Source: Gemmatimonadota bacterium (GTDB taxonomy: Bacteria; Gemmatimonadota; Gemmatimonadetes; Gemmatimonadales; GWC2-71-9). Taken from it: DNA of 64,000 nt. The position numbers were made by a program, and so were the translations under genes. Every line of letters starts with the position of its first letter. Position 1 is the first letter of the stretch. This document shows, one piece after another, positions 25,280-34,838 of this stretch. Under the pieces are notes generated by a model, which saw only the letters and a list, made by a program, of their open reading frames with translations, ran no database searches and had not been told where the DNA came from. Location: the NCBI GenBank assembly GCA_029262195.1, contig JAJCZX010000030.1:433615-497614 (forward strand), in the 5' to 3' direction.

Positions 25280-27148
25280 TTAGATGCTTTGATCCAACTT
25301 TTTCAAAAGACCTGACATTTCCACCCCGTATGGCTCCAACAACTTATGAACTGGACCGTCTTCGACTAGCGCAAGAGCGCGAAGCAAATGGGGGCCGGTC
25401 ACTCGCGAGTTGCGATGTTTCTCGGCGTGTTCATTTGCCGCTCGTACCACTTCCTGCGCCTCACGATCCAGGAACAGTTTCGGCCTGTCATCCGACACGT
25501 CATCACGAGGAAACACACGACTGTTTATGTCGGTCCGAAATCGTTCGAACTCGGTATCGATCATCATTCGTATGAACATCAGCGCGTGTCCTGCCCCACG
25601 AAGCAAGCCATAAAGTTGGTTCTCCGGACTGATTTCAGATTGGCCTAGTCTGTGAGCATCGTCTCCCGCAAGTTCCAGCGCGTCCTTCACTTCTGGATGA
25701 ACGCCCGGGGGTTCACGTGGCCTCTTATCCAGGTCGGCGAGGATGGCATCGGCATCCAATCCGCACAATCCCACAATCGGTCGGAAGCTATCTCGACCCG
25801 CCTGGTGTACGCTACCGAACCACTCACCTGCCCACTCCCGCAATGTTTGTTTCTCTGAGACCTTTGCATCTAAATCCGCGCCACACCTGAGCAAAGACTC
25901 CAGAACGGAAACAAACCTGTTCCCTATGGCGAACTGAGCAGGAGGCTGGCCCCACATCAAACCGTTTACGGGAAAACCTCGCGACACCATATACTCGATC
26001 ACATTGGAACGGCCGTTAAGCATCGCGACGAAAAAAGTTTCGGTTAAAAGCTCCTCGTCACTCGGGTCAGGATGTGATGGAATTCCCGGTATGCCAACCG
26101 CGTCAAAAGGAGGTCGGAGATTTCGAGCAGCCCAGGTCGGTTTGCCCCTTTCATCCAAAAAACGCGCCACTCCATCAACGTCACCGAGCCCCGAGGAAAT
26201 CCAGAGACCGTCACGTGGTGTAGCTCTCTCCGCTACGAGATCCGCAGCCTCTCCGTTCCAGTAAGCAATTAAGGCGTGTTCCATAACTGGGATTCCGTTG
26301 TCAGCAACCCAGTTTGGGTCTGCATCGTGCGCCAACAACCAACGAACCTTTTCGGTCTTGATGCGCATGTGGCCGCACAACTGCCGGTTTAGTTCGCGTT
26401 GCACATCAACTCCTCGCCCCAAAAGCCAATTCCTGATATGAGCAAGATTCTCCGTACCCTGGTGCCGCTCGTTCGCGACCAGCGACCCTACCAGGGTGGT
26501 ACCCTGCCCCAGTTGTTGATCTGATGGGGTCAAGAGTTCGGGGTGTGCGGAAACCACTCGCTGCAATTCCTCAAGGTCGCGGGCCCGTATTGCGGACAAC
26601 GCGTAATGCCAGGGGGTTATGTCCCAATGGCCCGGCCGTCCTCTTCGCTCAGCATCGGTGCGTTCGACAAGAACCGACCAACTCGGGAACCCGTTGCTCC
26701 GAGCTACTGCCAGCCTGGCATCATCCTCAATGATCTCGGATGCAAAAACTTCGTCTGTCGGCATCTCGTAGAACCTGGGAACGAATCTGGCCAGATAACC
26801 ACTAGCCCAACTTTCGCGGGCCCGATGTTGTGCCAGAATTCCCCGGACGCTGGATTCATAGGAATGGGCCTCTTTAGCCGTGCGGTGGGTGTGGCGCTGG
26901 CGCTCAACATCACCATAGTAGCGCACGAGTCGGGGCCAGCTCGCAAATCCGTACTCCCGAGCTATGATCAGCTGCGCATCTGACAGTTGAATTAGATCCG
27001 GTGGAGAATCCACACCTGCAGGGTGATGGGTTCGGGCTCGTTCGAGCGATTCGGGATGCCCCGCACGCAGTTGACGAAGGAGCCTCTTGGCGGCCTTGCG
27101 CTCGAAATCGAGGTTTGGAACCGATGGGAGTGGACGGTTGGAAGACAT
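25280..27148 (-). CDS. Ankyrin-like repeat protein with C-terminal Clp N-like domain
   Basis: A 622-residue cytoplasmic protein. The N-terminus (FERKAAKRLLRQLRAGHPESLERAR) and segments such as DAQLIIAREYGFASWPRLV resemble bacterial proteins that read ankyrin repeats; the middle has ankyrin-like helices (AVSAHPELLTPSD; MLNGRSNVIEYMVSRGFPVNG; SLLRCGADLDAKVSEKQTL). The final 130 residues resemble the Clp N-terminal repeat (SPENQLYGLLRGAG; SRVTGPHLLRALALVEDGPVHKLL). No Clp ATPase part follows. The start at 27148 has AAAGGGG five bases upstream. It may act as an adaptor or substrate-binding factor; the role is inference. Confidence 0.8.
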   Translation of the reverse strand: MSSNRPLPSVPNLDFERKAAKRLLRQLRAGHPESLERARTHHPAGVDSPPDLIQLSDAQLIIAREYGFASWPRLVRYYGDVERQRHTHRTAKEAHSYESSVRGILAQHRARESWASGYLARFVPRFYEMPTDEVFASEIIEDDARLAVARSNGFPSWSVLVERTDAERRGRPGHWDITPWHYALSAIRARDLEELQRVVSAHPELLTPSDQQLGQGTTLVGSLVANERHQGTENLAHIRNWLLGRGVDVQRELNRQLCGHMRIKTEKVRWLLAHDADPNWVADNGIPVMEHALIAYWNGEAADLVAERATPRDGLWISSGLGDVDGVARFLDERGKPTWAARNLRPPFDAVGIPGIPSHPDPSDEELLTETFFVAMLNGRSNVIEYMVSRGFPVNGLMWGQPPAQFAIGNRFVSVLESLLRCGADLDAKVSEKQTLREWAGEWFGSVHQAGRDSFRPIVGLCGLDADAILADLDKRPREPPGVHPEVKDALELAGDDAHRLGQSEISPENQLYGLLRGAGHALMFIRMMIDTEFERFRTDINSRVFPRDDVSDDRPKLFLDREAQEVVRAANEHAEKHRNSRVTGPHLLRALALVEDGPVHKLLEPYGVEMSGLLKKLDQSI

Positions 27149-27303
27149 AAGACCCCTTTCGTGTTCGCCCATGTCCGCATCGTGGGCACGAAAAGAGTTT
27201 CATTGATTCAAATCAGGTCTTGCATCGGACGGGACCATCCCTTCCCGCGGACCGGATGCGCTCCGACAGCGCACCCTTAGAATTGCCCCGGAAACTTCCT
27301 TAG

Positions 27304-27492
27304 TCAAGACGTGAAATTATGACCTAGCATGGCGGCAAAAGCCCCCGCCGAACCCAGGGCGGCGCCAAACACCATTCCGGCAGCAACCTGGCCAAAGGCT
27401 GCACCAATGATCATCCCGATTCCGGCACCAAGAGCGATCCCCCCGGTGGTCCTCCGGCTGCGCTGTCTTTTTCCGTTTTGCGTTTGGTCCAT
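27304..27492 (-). CDS. Small glycine-zipper membrane protein
   Basis: A 62-residue protein. A basic N-terminus (DQTQNGKRQRSRR) precedes a hydrophobic, glycine-rich span of about 35 residues (GIALGAGIGMIIGAAFGQ, then GMVFGAALGSAG) with small residues every three or four positions, the pattern of a glycine zipper. Such helices pack tightly or oligomerise in membranes. The ATG at 27492 has GAGGA seven bases upstream; the frame to 27546 starts within simple repeats. No family is recognised. The gene is antisense to the short intergenic region before the HXXEE genes. Confidence 0.65.
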   Translation of the reverse strand: MDQTQNGKRQRSRRTTGGIALGAGIGMIIGAAFGQVAAGMVFGAALGSAGAFAAMLGHNFTS

Positions 27493-27528
27493 CGAATCGT
27501 CCTCGTTCTCGCCGAAGAGTCTAACACC

Positions 27529-27552
27529 ATTCACCCATTCACCCATTCACCC
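27529..27552. repeat. Short tandem repeat, 8-base unit
   Basis: Three exact copies of ATTCACCC (27529-27536, 27537-27544, 27545-27552), in the region between the small glycine-zipper gene and the first HXXEE gene. Confidence 0.8.
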
Positions 27553-27688
27553 AAAATGTAACCGACCCAACTTCAGTTCCCTGGAACCCGGTGGTCCTCA
27601 GAAGTACTTTAAACTCTTCGCTGACATAAAAATAGTTTCCGAGGCAGGAATCTTTTCCGTGGCATCTCTCGGGGGCTTCGCGCTTTGG

Positions 27689-28129
27689 ATGGGGACCACA
27701 TTCAGAACGCCAATTGACACCAGAAAAGTAATCGTTCCATATCTCCTGACCATTATCTTTTTCATCGTCCACGTCTACGAGGAGTATTTGACTGACTTTG
27801 AAGTGGCCATTACCGACATTACTGGCTTCCACATGTTGGAAAAGAACTTCCTAACGGTCGCGGCGTTTTTTGCCCCGGTGCTCTGGATAACTGGTGCCAT
27901 CTTGATAATCAAGAAAACGCACGTTGGTTTCTATTTTCTTAGTTTCTTCTACGTTGCCATGATGTTCGCGGAGTTGTCTCACTACATTTTTCCCTTTCTG
28001 GAAGACGGCACATTCCACTACGTGTCAGGCATGTATACGGCCGCCATTCCACTGATACCTGCAGTATACGGCTTGTGGGTGACTTTGACCGAAATCAAGA
28101 AAGTGAAACGACTGGCGCTGGAGACCTAA
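27689..28129 (+). CDS. HXXEE-domain membrane protein, copy 1
   Basis: A 146-residue protein with about four membrane spans. The motif HVYEEY (around residue 25) is the HxxEE signature of a family of small membrane proteins of unknown function; FAELSHYIFPFLEDG and MYTAAIPLIPAVYG match the later conserved spans. The conserved acidic residues within membrane spans suggest a metal site or enzyme, but no activity is known. The start at 27689 is uncertain: there is no clear ribosome site, and the longer open frame upstream crosses simple repeats. The next gene is a divergent second member of the same family. Confidence 0.78.
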   Translation: MGTTFRTPIDTRKVIVPYLLTIIFFIVHVYEEYLTDFEVAITDITGFHMLEKNFLTVAAFFAPVLWITGAILIIKKTHVGFYFLSFFYVAMMFAELSHYIFPFLEDGTFHYVSGMYTAAIPLIPAVYGLWVTLTEIKKVKRLALET

Positions 28130-28140
28130 CTCACGCAGGA

Positions 28141-28611
28141 ATGAAAACCGATTCTGAAGGCCCAGAAAGAAAACGCCCACCACCCCTCGCGATTGCCGTT
28201 CCCTTCGCGTTTCTTCTTCACCTGGCGGAGGAGTGGTTCGGGGATTTCTCTGCCTGGACCGCGAATGTTCTGGGCAACGAAGTGAGCCCGACTCGATTCG
28301 TTGCGATTAACACCATCGGGTTAGTCGTATTCTTGGCTGGCACTTTGGCTTCTTTTCGTTATCCATCGACAACGTGGCTGATCGCAGCGTTTGCAGCTCT
28401 TTTCAGCGTCAACGCTGCGCTGCACACCGCAGCAACAATAGGATTCGGAACCTATTCTCCCGGAACGCTAACCGGCCTGGTCGTGTACGCTCCTTTGAGT
28501 ATCTTGTTACTGCGGTGGGCGGGAAAGAGCCTTTCACACCATCTATTTGTCCGGGCGATATGGACAGGGGTAATACTGCACGCTCTCGTGTCGTTTGTTG
28601 CGTTCGTTTGA
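28141..28611 (+). CDS. HXXEE-domain membrane protein, copy 2
   Basis: A 156-residue protein with about four spans. HLAEEW gives the HxxEE motif within the first span, NAALHTAATIGFGTYSPGTLTG the middle span with a histidine, and WTGVILHALVSF the last. It is only distantly similar to the preceding HXXEE protein, so the two are tandem family members rather than a recent duplication. The ATG at 28141 lies 12 bases past the previous stop, with AGGA immediately upstream, consistent with an operon. Confidence 0.82.
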   Translation: MKTDSEGPERKRPPPLAIAVPFAFLLHLAEEWFGDFSAWTANVLGNEVSPTRFVAINTIGLVVFLAGTLASFRYPSTTWLIAAFAALFSVNAALHTAATIGFGTYSPGTLTGLVVYAPLSILLLRWAGKSLSHHLFVRAIWTGVILHALVSFVAFV

Positions 28612-28633
28612 GTTCTTTACAATGAGGTTTCCG

Positions 28634-29068
28634 ATGCCAAAAGAAGAGTCACCAACCAAAACTCCCTGGCTATTCGTGTTGCTCGTCGCAGGAATTCCGG
28701 GATACATGTTCGCTGACCTCACGATCGCGGGTTGGATTCACGGGTGGGAGGGGCCGGTTGCCCTCGCCCTTATTTTACTCGTGGGATTTTTGGTTTTCCG
28801 GAAAAACTTACCTCGACCGGTGCGATACGGATTCGGGATAGGTTTTCTTGCTGGCCTTCTTGCAATAGAGCTACAAGCTGCCTTCCTCCCGCTTTATTTC
28901 GCCAACAACCCTGATTACGCCCTGATTGAGATACCATTCGGTTTGCCAGCACGATTGGCAACCGCGGTTTTCGCGCCGATCAATGCGACGATCGCCGGCC
29001 TGCTAACTGCAGGCGTCGTCTGGCTGCTGGGGAAAAGCGCTTCGGTCAGCCCCCCCTCTCAAACGTGA
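28634..29068 (+). CDS. Hypothetical membrane protein, 144 residues
   Basis: I do not recognise a family. The protein has about four hydrophobic segments (FVLLVAGIPGYMFADLTIAGW, VALALILLVGFLVF, GFGIGFLAGLLAIELQAAFLPL, INATIAGLLTAGVVWLLG). The ATG at 28634 has GAGG six bases upstream, and the gene starts 22 bases after the second HXXEE gene, so the three form a likely operon of small membrane proteins. There is no catalytic motif. Confidence 0.7.
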   Translation: MPKEESPTKTPWLFVLLVAGIPGYMFADLTIAGWIHGWEGPVALALILLVGFLVFRKNLPRPVRYGFGIGFLAGLLAIELQAAFLPLYFANNPDYALIEIPFGLPARLATAVFAPINATIAGLLTAGVVWLLGKSASVSPPSQT

Positions 29069-29220
29069 CGAGCTTTTCTCAAGCACTGCATCGGTGGCGA
29101 ATTGGCTATCGATGAAACATGGCATTTGAACGGTTCCGTTGGCCTTGTCGGCGTGGACTTCGACGAACTCAGAACGACATCAACCCTGAAGACGGGAGTG
29201 AGCTACGTGCGGGGTTGATA

Positions 29221-29584
29221 CTAGTTCTGACGCATATCCCTCCAGGGCGCTCCTAAACCAAGCGCAACCACCTGAACGCCGGCCGATCGGGCTAAGTCCG
29301 CCGCGCGCACGACCTCTTCGTACGTGCGATGGCCGCCCGATCTAATCACGATCAAGCTTCGCGGACAGCCTTCGTGGATTTCTGTCAACTGGAGGAAAAT
29401 TTCGCGGGCTCCCGCTCCGAATGCCGCGGACGGGGCGGCAGCGGGAACGACATAATCCATCTGAGAGCGCTTGACCGGTAGCAGGATGAAGATGACTGCA
29501 AGTACCAACATGACGTCGATCACCGGGATAACGTTGATTTCCAAAATCGGATCTCGCGAAAGCCGTGAAGTTACTCTGGTGCAT
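29221..29584 (-). pseudogene. ExbD/TolR-like protein, frameshifted near the start
   Basis: The frame from about 29544 down reads EINVIPVIDVMLVLAVIF, the membrane helix with the conserved Asp of ExbD/TolR, followed by a periplasmic part (SLIVIRSGGHRTYEEVVRAADLA). That frame has no ATG. A strong site GGAGG, five bases before ATG 29584, opens instead another frame, MHQSNFTAFARSD. Removing one base from the A run at 29543-29546 (TTTT on the coding strand) joins the two as SDLEINVIP and gives 120 residues, close to family length. So either a real frameshift, a sequencing error or programmed shift. No exbB or tonB is adjacent. Confidence 0.72.
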
Positions 29585-29712
29585 CATCACCTCCAGGAAC
29601 CAGCGGTTGCCCCAATATGCGAACGACTCCTAACACGGTGGCAATCACATTGCACAACGATTACGATGGGATGTGAAAACACGCACCCAGAACGACCTCG
29701 GAGGTTGGCCAA

Positions 29713-30468
29713 ATGAAAAAACGTGACTCGAACCGGCCCGCCCTCGGGTGGTTGGCCGGAAGTTCTGTCCTTTTATTCTCTCTTGCCATACCCGCCGTTG
29801 CGACAGCCCAGGTTCCCACAGAGAACGAAGTTCGTCAGTTGGTCACCTTCGAATTTCTGCCGGGAAAATCAAGCGAGGCCTTTGCGATTTTTCGAGACCA
29901 AGCCATTCCGCTTTACGAACAAAATGAGGCGATGCTGTCGTTTAGAGGGTTTCGAGAGGTCGAAAGCCCGATCGCCCTGGACCTCATTGTGGTTAGCGCG
30001 TTCAATGGGATGGCCGGGATGGACGAGTCAAATTCAACCCTCGGGGCGGCAGCCCGTGAGGCCGGAACCAGCCTCGGCGCGATCTACGGAAGAATAGCCT
30101 CATTTAGTTCCGGGCACACCGATCAATTCGTCGAGATGCTGCCCGCGCTTGGCAATGGCGATGCGTCTGCCGAACGACTCACGGCATTCATCTGGTACAG
30201 AGTTTCGCCAGAAAAAGTGCACGCATTCGAACAAGCAATCCAACGACTGGCGGAATGGGAACGGGAGAACGGGACAGCCGCCTCCACTGGAAGGTTCCTG
30301 GTGTCCGACGGTTGGGACTACATGAGGTTTGTAGGATTCAACTCTCTTGGGGATTATCAACGCTATTGGGCCGCGGGGTCCGAGGGAGGCCATGCCCGAG
30401 TCGATCAGGTTACGTCTGAGCGCAGAGAAGTGATAGTGTCATCGAGCAGCGCACTTTCGGTTCGCTGA
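29713..30468 (+). CDS. Secreted protein with two NIPSNAP-like ferredoxin-fold repeats
   Basis: The 251-residue protein has a signal peptide (to about residue 33, ending ATAQ). The mature part seems to be two related alpha-beta units: RQLVTFEFLPGKSSEAFAIF with FRGFREVESPIALDL, and RLTAFIWYRVSPEKVHAFEQAI with SDGWDYMRFVGFNSLGDY. The pattern (hydrophobic strand, charged loop, helix, then strand) is that of the dimeric alpha-beta barrel, as in NIPSNAP or EthD proteins, fused in tandem. I have low confidence in the exact family. It is likely periplasmic. ADOP2 follows after about 80 bases. Confidence 0.68.
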   Translation: MKKRDSNRPALGWLAGSSVLLFSLAIPAVATAQVPTENEVRQLVTFEFLPGKSSEAFAIFRDQAIPLYEQNEAMLSFRGFREVESPIALDLIVVSAFNGMAGMDESNSTLGAAAREAGTSLGAIYGRIASFSSGHTDQFVEMLPALGNGDASAERLTAFIWYRVSPEKVHAFEQAIQRLAEWERENGTAASTGRFLVSDGWDYMRFVGFNSLGDYQRYWAAGSEGGHARVDQVTSERREVIVSSSSALSVR

Positions 30469-30547
30469 GCAATTGGATCCCTTGCTCCTTGCGAGGGTCG
30501 ACCCTTCGGGCTACTTTCGGTAACCCTGTACGTTAACGAGAATAGAC

Positions 30548-33052
30548 ATGTTTATAGAACATTTTAAGCGAGACGTTCGCCACGCTCTTCGCAGTTTCGG
30601 TCAACGCCCCGGCTTCACAGCCATAGTAGTTGTCACGCTGGCTCTCGGTATTGCAAGCAACGTATCAATTTTCAGTGTTGCCAACTCCGTGCTCCTGACG
30701 CCCCTGCCCTACGATGAGCCCGAGGAGTTGGCTCTCGTGTGGGCCCGTCAGGTGAACTCTGGAGTGGACCGGGCTCTGATTTCAGGTCCCGACTTTTTGG
30801 ACTTCCAGAAAGAAACCACTCTATTCGAGGACTTCGCCGGTGCGCTGGCTTTTCCCGGCACTATGACGGGCGAGGGACGCGCCGAGCAGATGATAGCCGG
30901 TTGGGCCAGCTACAACATTTTTTCGGTTCTGGGGATACAGCCTCAACTCGGAAGAACATTCCTGGAGGAGGATGTCATCGTTATGGATCCGTCCACCTTC
31001 CAGGATCCCAATGCCGTGATACCACCCGGAGCACTTGTCATTAGCCACGGCCTCTGGCAGCGGCGTTTCGGCGGCGACCCCGACGTTGTCGGTATGAGCG
31101 CCGAGATGGACGGACAACCTTCTTTAGTAATCGGTGTTCTGCCGCCGAACTTCAGGATTTATTTGCCCGATGATGCGGGGATGGCGACCGACATTGACGT
31201 CTGGCGCGTTCTACCGATCGACTACGAATCCAGTCCAAGGGACACAGAGTGGATCACGGTCATAACGCGGCTCAAAAATGGAGTAACCGTTGAGCAGGGG
31301 CAGGGAGAACTCGATGCTCTCGCAACCCGCCTGCGTGAGCAATACCAGTTCCATGCGACATCCGGCATGCATATCACTCTTAACTCGATGCACGGTGACG
31401 TGGTCGAGCACGTTCGTCCGATCCTCCTTACGCTCGTCGGAGCAGTCGGATTTGTGCTTTTGATCGCTTGCGCGAACGTCGCCAATCTCCTGCTCGTCCG
31501 AGCTGCTGCCCGCGAGAGGGAAATCGCCGTTCGAGCCGCGCTGGGAGGCGGACGCGGCGTCATCATCAGGCAGATGTTGACCGAGAGCTCAGTCCTCGCA
31601 TTGGCTGGAGGAATTCTGGGGCTGGTGCTGGCCTGGGGTGGGATCAAAGCTCTCGTCGCAATGCGCCCCGAAAACCTGCCTCGAATCGATAGCATCGGAC
31701 TCGACGGCACCGTGTTGGTTTTCACGGCAGGGGCAACGTTTCTTGCTGCCCTGTTGTTCGGAGTCGCTCCAGCATTGCGCGCATCGAGCCCGAACCTGGC
31801 AAGAGCGCTTACCGACCGCAGCGGTGGAGCGGGAGGCGTCCGGAGCAACAAACTACGCACCGCTCTGGTGGTGGCTGAGGTTGCGCTATCGCTGATCCTG
31901 TTGATCGGAGCCGGTCTCATGGTGCGCAGTTTTTCAGAGTTACAGAAAGTGGATCCGGGTTTTAAAGCAGACGATGTCATAACGATGTCCCTCCCACTCC
32001 CACTTTTCGGTTTCGGGACCCCGAGTTCTCGCACCGATTTCTACATGCAGCTAAAGGACAAGGTAGCCGGGTTGCCCGGCGTCCAATCTGTAGGAGGAGT
32101 TGTTCCAATGCCACTTGGTGGCGGCGATCAATATTTTCTTTTTTCCTACGGACAACTGGGTGTCACAGAGGAGGAGTGGGCCCGCAACAAAGCTGACTAC
32201 CGATGGGTTACACCAGGCTATTTTGACACCATGGGGATCCAACTGCTCGAAGGAAGGTTCCTTGAGGATGCTGACAACAGGTCCGAATCACCTGACGTGG
32301 TCATCATTGACCGAGAAGTGGCAAGTCGGATGTGGCCAGATGAATCCGCCGTGGGGAGACAACTTCTGGTGGAGATGTACAACTTCGAAGAGGACTTTTC
32401 GATGCTGCGCAAATCAATGGAGGTTGTCGGCGTAGTTGACCATGTGAGAAGCCAGAGTCTCACAGAGAATGGTCGCGAGGCTATTTATTTTCCGCATCGC
32501 ACCTTTCCCTACGTGCCTCAAGGGTTTGTTGTAAAAACGGCGGGAAGCCAGCCGAATCTGATGGCCTCAATCCGGCAGGAGGTGGCAAGCCTCAACGGCA
32601 ACGTTCCAGTGGCCGATGTGCGGATGATGGGGGAAATAGTGGCCGAAGCTAGGGCCAGCATGCGTTTTGTCCTCAGCCTGATAGGCGTCTTTGCAATCAT
32701 GGCTCTTGTATTGGCATCAATCGGCCTGTACGGAGTCATATCGTATTCGGTACGCCAGCGCACACGAGAAATTGGTGTTCGCATAGCCTTCGGCGCGGTC
32801 CGTGGCGACATCATCAAGCTGATCGTAGGTCATGGAGCGATGTTGAGCGCTGCCGGAGTTGGCATCGGCTTGGCCGGATCATTCTTCCTGACCCGATTGG
32901 TCTCGACAACGCTCTATGGGGTGACGGCAAGAGATCCGCTGACGTTTTCAACAGTGCCCATCGTGCTGCTGTTGGTAGCAGTTGTTGCCAGTTACGTCCC
33001 GGCGGTGCGGGCTCTACGAAACGACCCGGCGAAATCCTTGAGCGACGAGTAA
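30548..33052 (+). CDS. ADOP-type ABC permease, second copy
   Basis: An 834-residue permease of the same group as the one at 20650 but lacking the N-terminal prefix and any PadR neighbour. Two MacB-like periplasmic domains alternate with FtsX-type membrane regions: FTAIVVVTLALGIASNVSIF for the first helix, IACANVANLLLVRAAAREREI for the first FtsX core, and GVISYSVRQRTREIGVRIAF for the second. The motif PLPYDEPEELALVW is typical of the group. It would need an ATPase from elsewhere. The start ATG at 30548 has no clear ribosome site. Convergent with queE, separated by 9 bases. Confidence 0.93.
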   Translation: MFIEHFKRDVRHALRSFGQRPGFTAIVVVTLALGIASNVSIFSVANSVLLTPLPYDEPEELALVWARQVNSGVDRALISGPDFLDFQKETTLFEDFAGALAFPGTMTGEGRAEQMIAGWASYNIFSVLGIQPQLGRTFLEEDVIVMDPSTFQDPNAVIPPGALVISHGLWQRRFGGDPDVVGMSAEMDGQPSLVIGVLPPNFRIYLPDDAGMATDIDVWRVLPIDYESSPRDTEWITVITRLKNGVTVEQGQGELDALATRLREQYQFHATSGMHITLNSMHGDVVEHVRPILLTLVGAVGFVLLIACANVANLLLVRAAAREREIAVRAALGGGRGVIIRQMLTESSVLALAGGILGLVLAWGGIKALVAMRPENLPRIDSIGLDGTVLVFTAGATFLAALLFGVAPALRASSPNLARALTDRSGGAGGVRSNKLRTALVVAEVALSLILLIGAGLMVRSFSELQKVDPGFKADDVITMSLPLPLFGFGTPSSRTDFYMQLKDKVAGLPGVQSVGGVVPMPLGGGDQYFLFSYGQLGVTEEEWARNKADYRWVTPGYFDTMGIQLLEGRFLEDADNRSESPDVVIIDREVASRMWPDESAVGRQLLVEMYNFEEDFSMLRKSMEVVGVVDHVRSQSLTENGREAIYFPHRTFPYVPQGFVVKTAGSQPNLMASIRQEVASLNGNVPVADVRMMGEIVAEARASMRFVLSLIGVFAIMALVLASIGLYGVISYSVRQRTREIGVRIAFGAVRGDIIKLIVGHGAMLSAAGVGIGLAGSFFLTRLVSTTLYGVTARDPLTFSTVPIVLLLVAVVASYVPAVRALRNDPAKSLSDE

Positions 33053-33061
33053 AAGGCCAGC

Positions 33062-33694
33062 TTAGGAAATCCCAAGGTGTTTGTGAGTTTGAACACTCAG
33101 ACGCCACGTTGGGTTTTTGAGGCAATAGTCGATTGAAGCCCTGGTGTTGGCGTCCGTGTGTTTCCCATCCATCGGCTGCAGTAGAAAGTGCTTGAAATCC
33201 CACTTTTCAAAAACGTGTGGTTCCTGCCCTTGCTGCGGGTATACCAATTTCAATTCATCGCCCCAAGTCACCACAACCTGGCTATCTGCTTTCGGACTTA
33301 CGCAAACCCAGTCGATTGAATCGGGGATTGGCACGGTACCATTAGTTTCTATCGCAACAAAAAAACCGCATCTCTTCAGGGCGATAACAAGGTCGACATC
33401 GAGTTGCAGGCCCGGTTCCCCGCCCGTAAACACCACCATCCGTCCCTCGGGAGCCGAGCCCCAAATCGCCTCAATGGCTTGAACAACCTCATTTGCAGAC
33501 GAAAATTTTCCACCGCCGGGCCCATCAGTACCTACGAAATCTGTGTCGCAAAAAGTACACACTGCATTGGCGCGGTCCGCCTCCTTGCCGCTCCACAGAT
33601 TACACCCGGAGAATCGCACAAAAACAGCTACCCGACCCGTGTGAACCCCCTCGCCCTGGATGGTAAGGTAAGCCTCTTTGATGGAGTAGCTCAC
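33062..33694 (-). CDS. queE: 7-carboxy-7-deazaguanine synthase
   Basis: QueE is a radical SAM enzyme that rearranges 6-carboxytetrahydropterin to 7-carboxy-7-deazaguanine. The protein begins [14 protein letters not shown] and has the cluster motif C-x14-C-x2-C: C at [14 protein letters not shown], then CTFC. This long spacing is the Burkholderia/E. coli type. Then TGGEP (SAM binding) and a Mg-binding region follow. I start it at the GTG at 33694, which overlaps the queC stop (GTGA); the longer frame to 33712 lies inside queC. It is last in queF-queC-queE. The queD gene, which supplies its substrate, is not in the window. Confidence 0.95.
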   Translation of the reverse strand: MSYSIKEAYLTIQGEGVHTGRVAVFVRFSGCNLWSGKEADRANAVCTFCDTDFVGTDGPGGGKFSSANEVVQAIEAIWGSAPEGRMVVFTGGEPGLQLDVDLVIALKRCGFFVAIETNGTVPIPDSIDWVCVSPKADSQVVVTWGDELKLVYPQQGQEPHVFEKWDFKHFLLQPMDGKHTDANTRASIDYCLKNPTWRLSVQTHKHLGIS

Positions 33695-34383
33695 AGGGCA
33701 GAGCTGTAACACACCGGGTCGGAAAGACCGGCGTTTCTAAAACCCTCCAGCCGCAGCAAACAGGCATCGCAAACTCCGCACGCCTCACCATTGGCAGGGT
33801 CGTAACACGTAACGGTCAGCGAGTAATCAACACCTAACGATGTCCCCAACCCGATGATCTGTGCTTTGGAAAGCTCGCCGAGTGGCGTGTGGACAGTTAA
33901 CCCACGCCCTTGGACACCGGCTCGAGTGGCGAGGTTTGCCATCCTCTCGAAGGCCTCTATGTACTCCGGCCTGCAGTCCGGATAGCCACTGTAATCAACC
34001 GAGTTGACCCCGATAAAAACATCGAAGACGTCGGAAACCTCAGCCCATGCCAACGCATAAGAAAGAAAAATGGTGTTCCGAGCCGGTACATAGGTTATCG
34101 GTATCTCCGAGAATTCTTCCGACGGAGTGTCGCCCGCTTTAGGCACCGGAATGTCCGCCGTCAAAGCCGAAGCTCCGAAACTGGCGAGATCAATTTGCAC
34201 GATTCGGTGCTCCAGGACCTTCCCTTCACAAACTCTGCGCGACGCTTCTATTTCCGCATCGTGACGCTGGCCATATCTAAATGTCATAGCCAGGCACTCG
34301 TATCCGTCGCGGCGTGCCACTGCCAGAGTTGTCGCGGAGTCTAACCCTCCGCTAACCAGCACAACTGCGCGTTTCGACGACAT
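33691..34383 (-). CDS. queC: 7-cyano-7-deazaguanine synthase
   Basis: QueC converts 7-carboxy-7-deazaguanine to preQ0 with ATP and ammonia. The 230-residue protein has the PP-loop motif [14 protein letters not shown] near the N-terminus, [17 protein letters not shown], a [17 protein letters not shown] element, and the zinc ligands [20 protein letters not shown] near the C-terminus (four cysteines). Length and order are typical. It overlaps queF by one base (TAATG) and queE by four, so the three genes are translated together. Confidence 0.97.
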   Translation of the reverse strand: MSSKRAVVLVSGGLDSATTLAVARRDGYECLAMTFRYGQRHDAEIEASRRVCEGKVLEHRIVQIDLASFGASALTADIPVPKAGDTPSEEFSEIPITYVPARNTIFLSYALAWAEVSDVFDVFIGVNSVDYSGYPDCRPEYIEAFERMANLATRAGVQGRGLTVHTPLGELSKAQIIGLGTSLGVDYSLTVTCYDPANGEACGVCDACLLRLEGFRNAGLSDPVCYSSAL

Positions 34384-34784
34384 TAACGCAGGCGCCGGGC
34401 GCTCGCGACTATCCCGATCCCACCCCTGACGTTCTGCACCACGTCCACAGAAACCGACTCGGGATCGATCGCATAAACGATATCGTCGGCAATCCGAGCA
34501 GCGAGGCTTTCACAAAAGGCCCCTTCGTCCCTGAACGACCAGAGATAGTACTTCAAAGCCTTGGACTCCACGCACAGCTTTCCCGGTACATAAACAATCT
34601 CCACCGTTCCAAAATCCGGTTGACCGGTTCGGGGGCAAATAGCCGTGAACTCCGTGGCCGAAAGCTTGACCTGTTGAACATCAGGAGCTGAAAAGGCCTC
34701 GGCCCGGAGGGTTTCCCGTGCCTGTTGGGGACTTTCCGGGCGCGGGAGCGGCCCTGAATGGGGCAATTCATTCTCTTTGGACAT
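34383..34784 (-). CDS. queF: preQ0 reductase QueF (short, unimodular type)
   Basis: QueF reduces the nitrile of preQ0 to the amine of preQ1 with NADPH. The 133-residue size marks the short subfamily. The thioimide-forming cysteine is Cys50 in [14 protein letters not shown], with Asp57 as general acid, and the NADPH motif is [16 protein letters not shown] (73-88). It is first in the queF-queC-queE operon. The ribosome site is odd: AGGGG abuts the ATG. With queC and queE it makes preQ1 for queuosine; queD and tgt must lie elsewhere. Confidence 0.95.
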   Translation of the reverse strand: MSKENELPHSGPLPRPESPQQARETLRAEAFSAPDVQQVKLSATEFTAICPRTGQPDFGTVEIVYVPGKLCVESKALKYYLWSFRDEGAFCESLAARIADDIVYAIDPESVSVDVVQNVRGGIGIVASARRLR

Positions 34785-34838
34785 CCCCTAAGATAATCAA
34801 AAAGCCCTGTTCGTCGGCGGAGAAAAGCCCAACGAGAA

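Noticed and set aside
27329..27688. Upstream extension of the first HXXEE gene
   Set aside because: It runs over the small glycine-zipper gene in antisense and simple repeats, with composition unlike the membrane protein.
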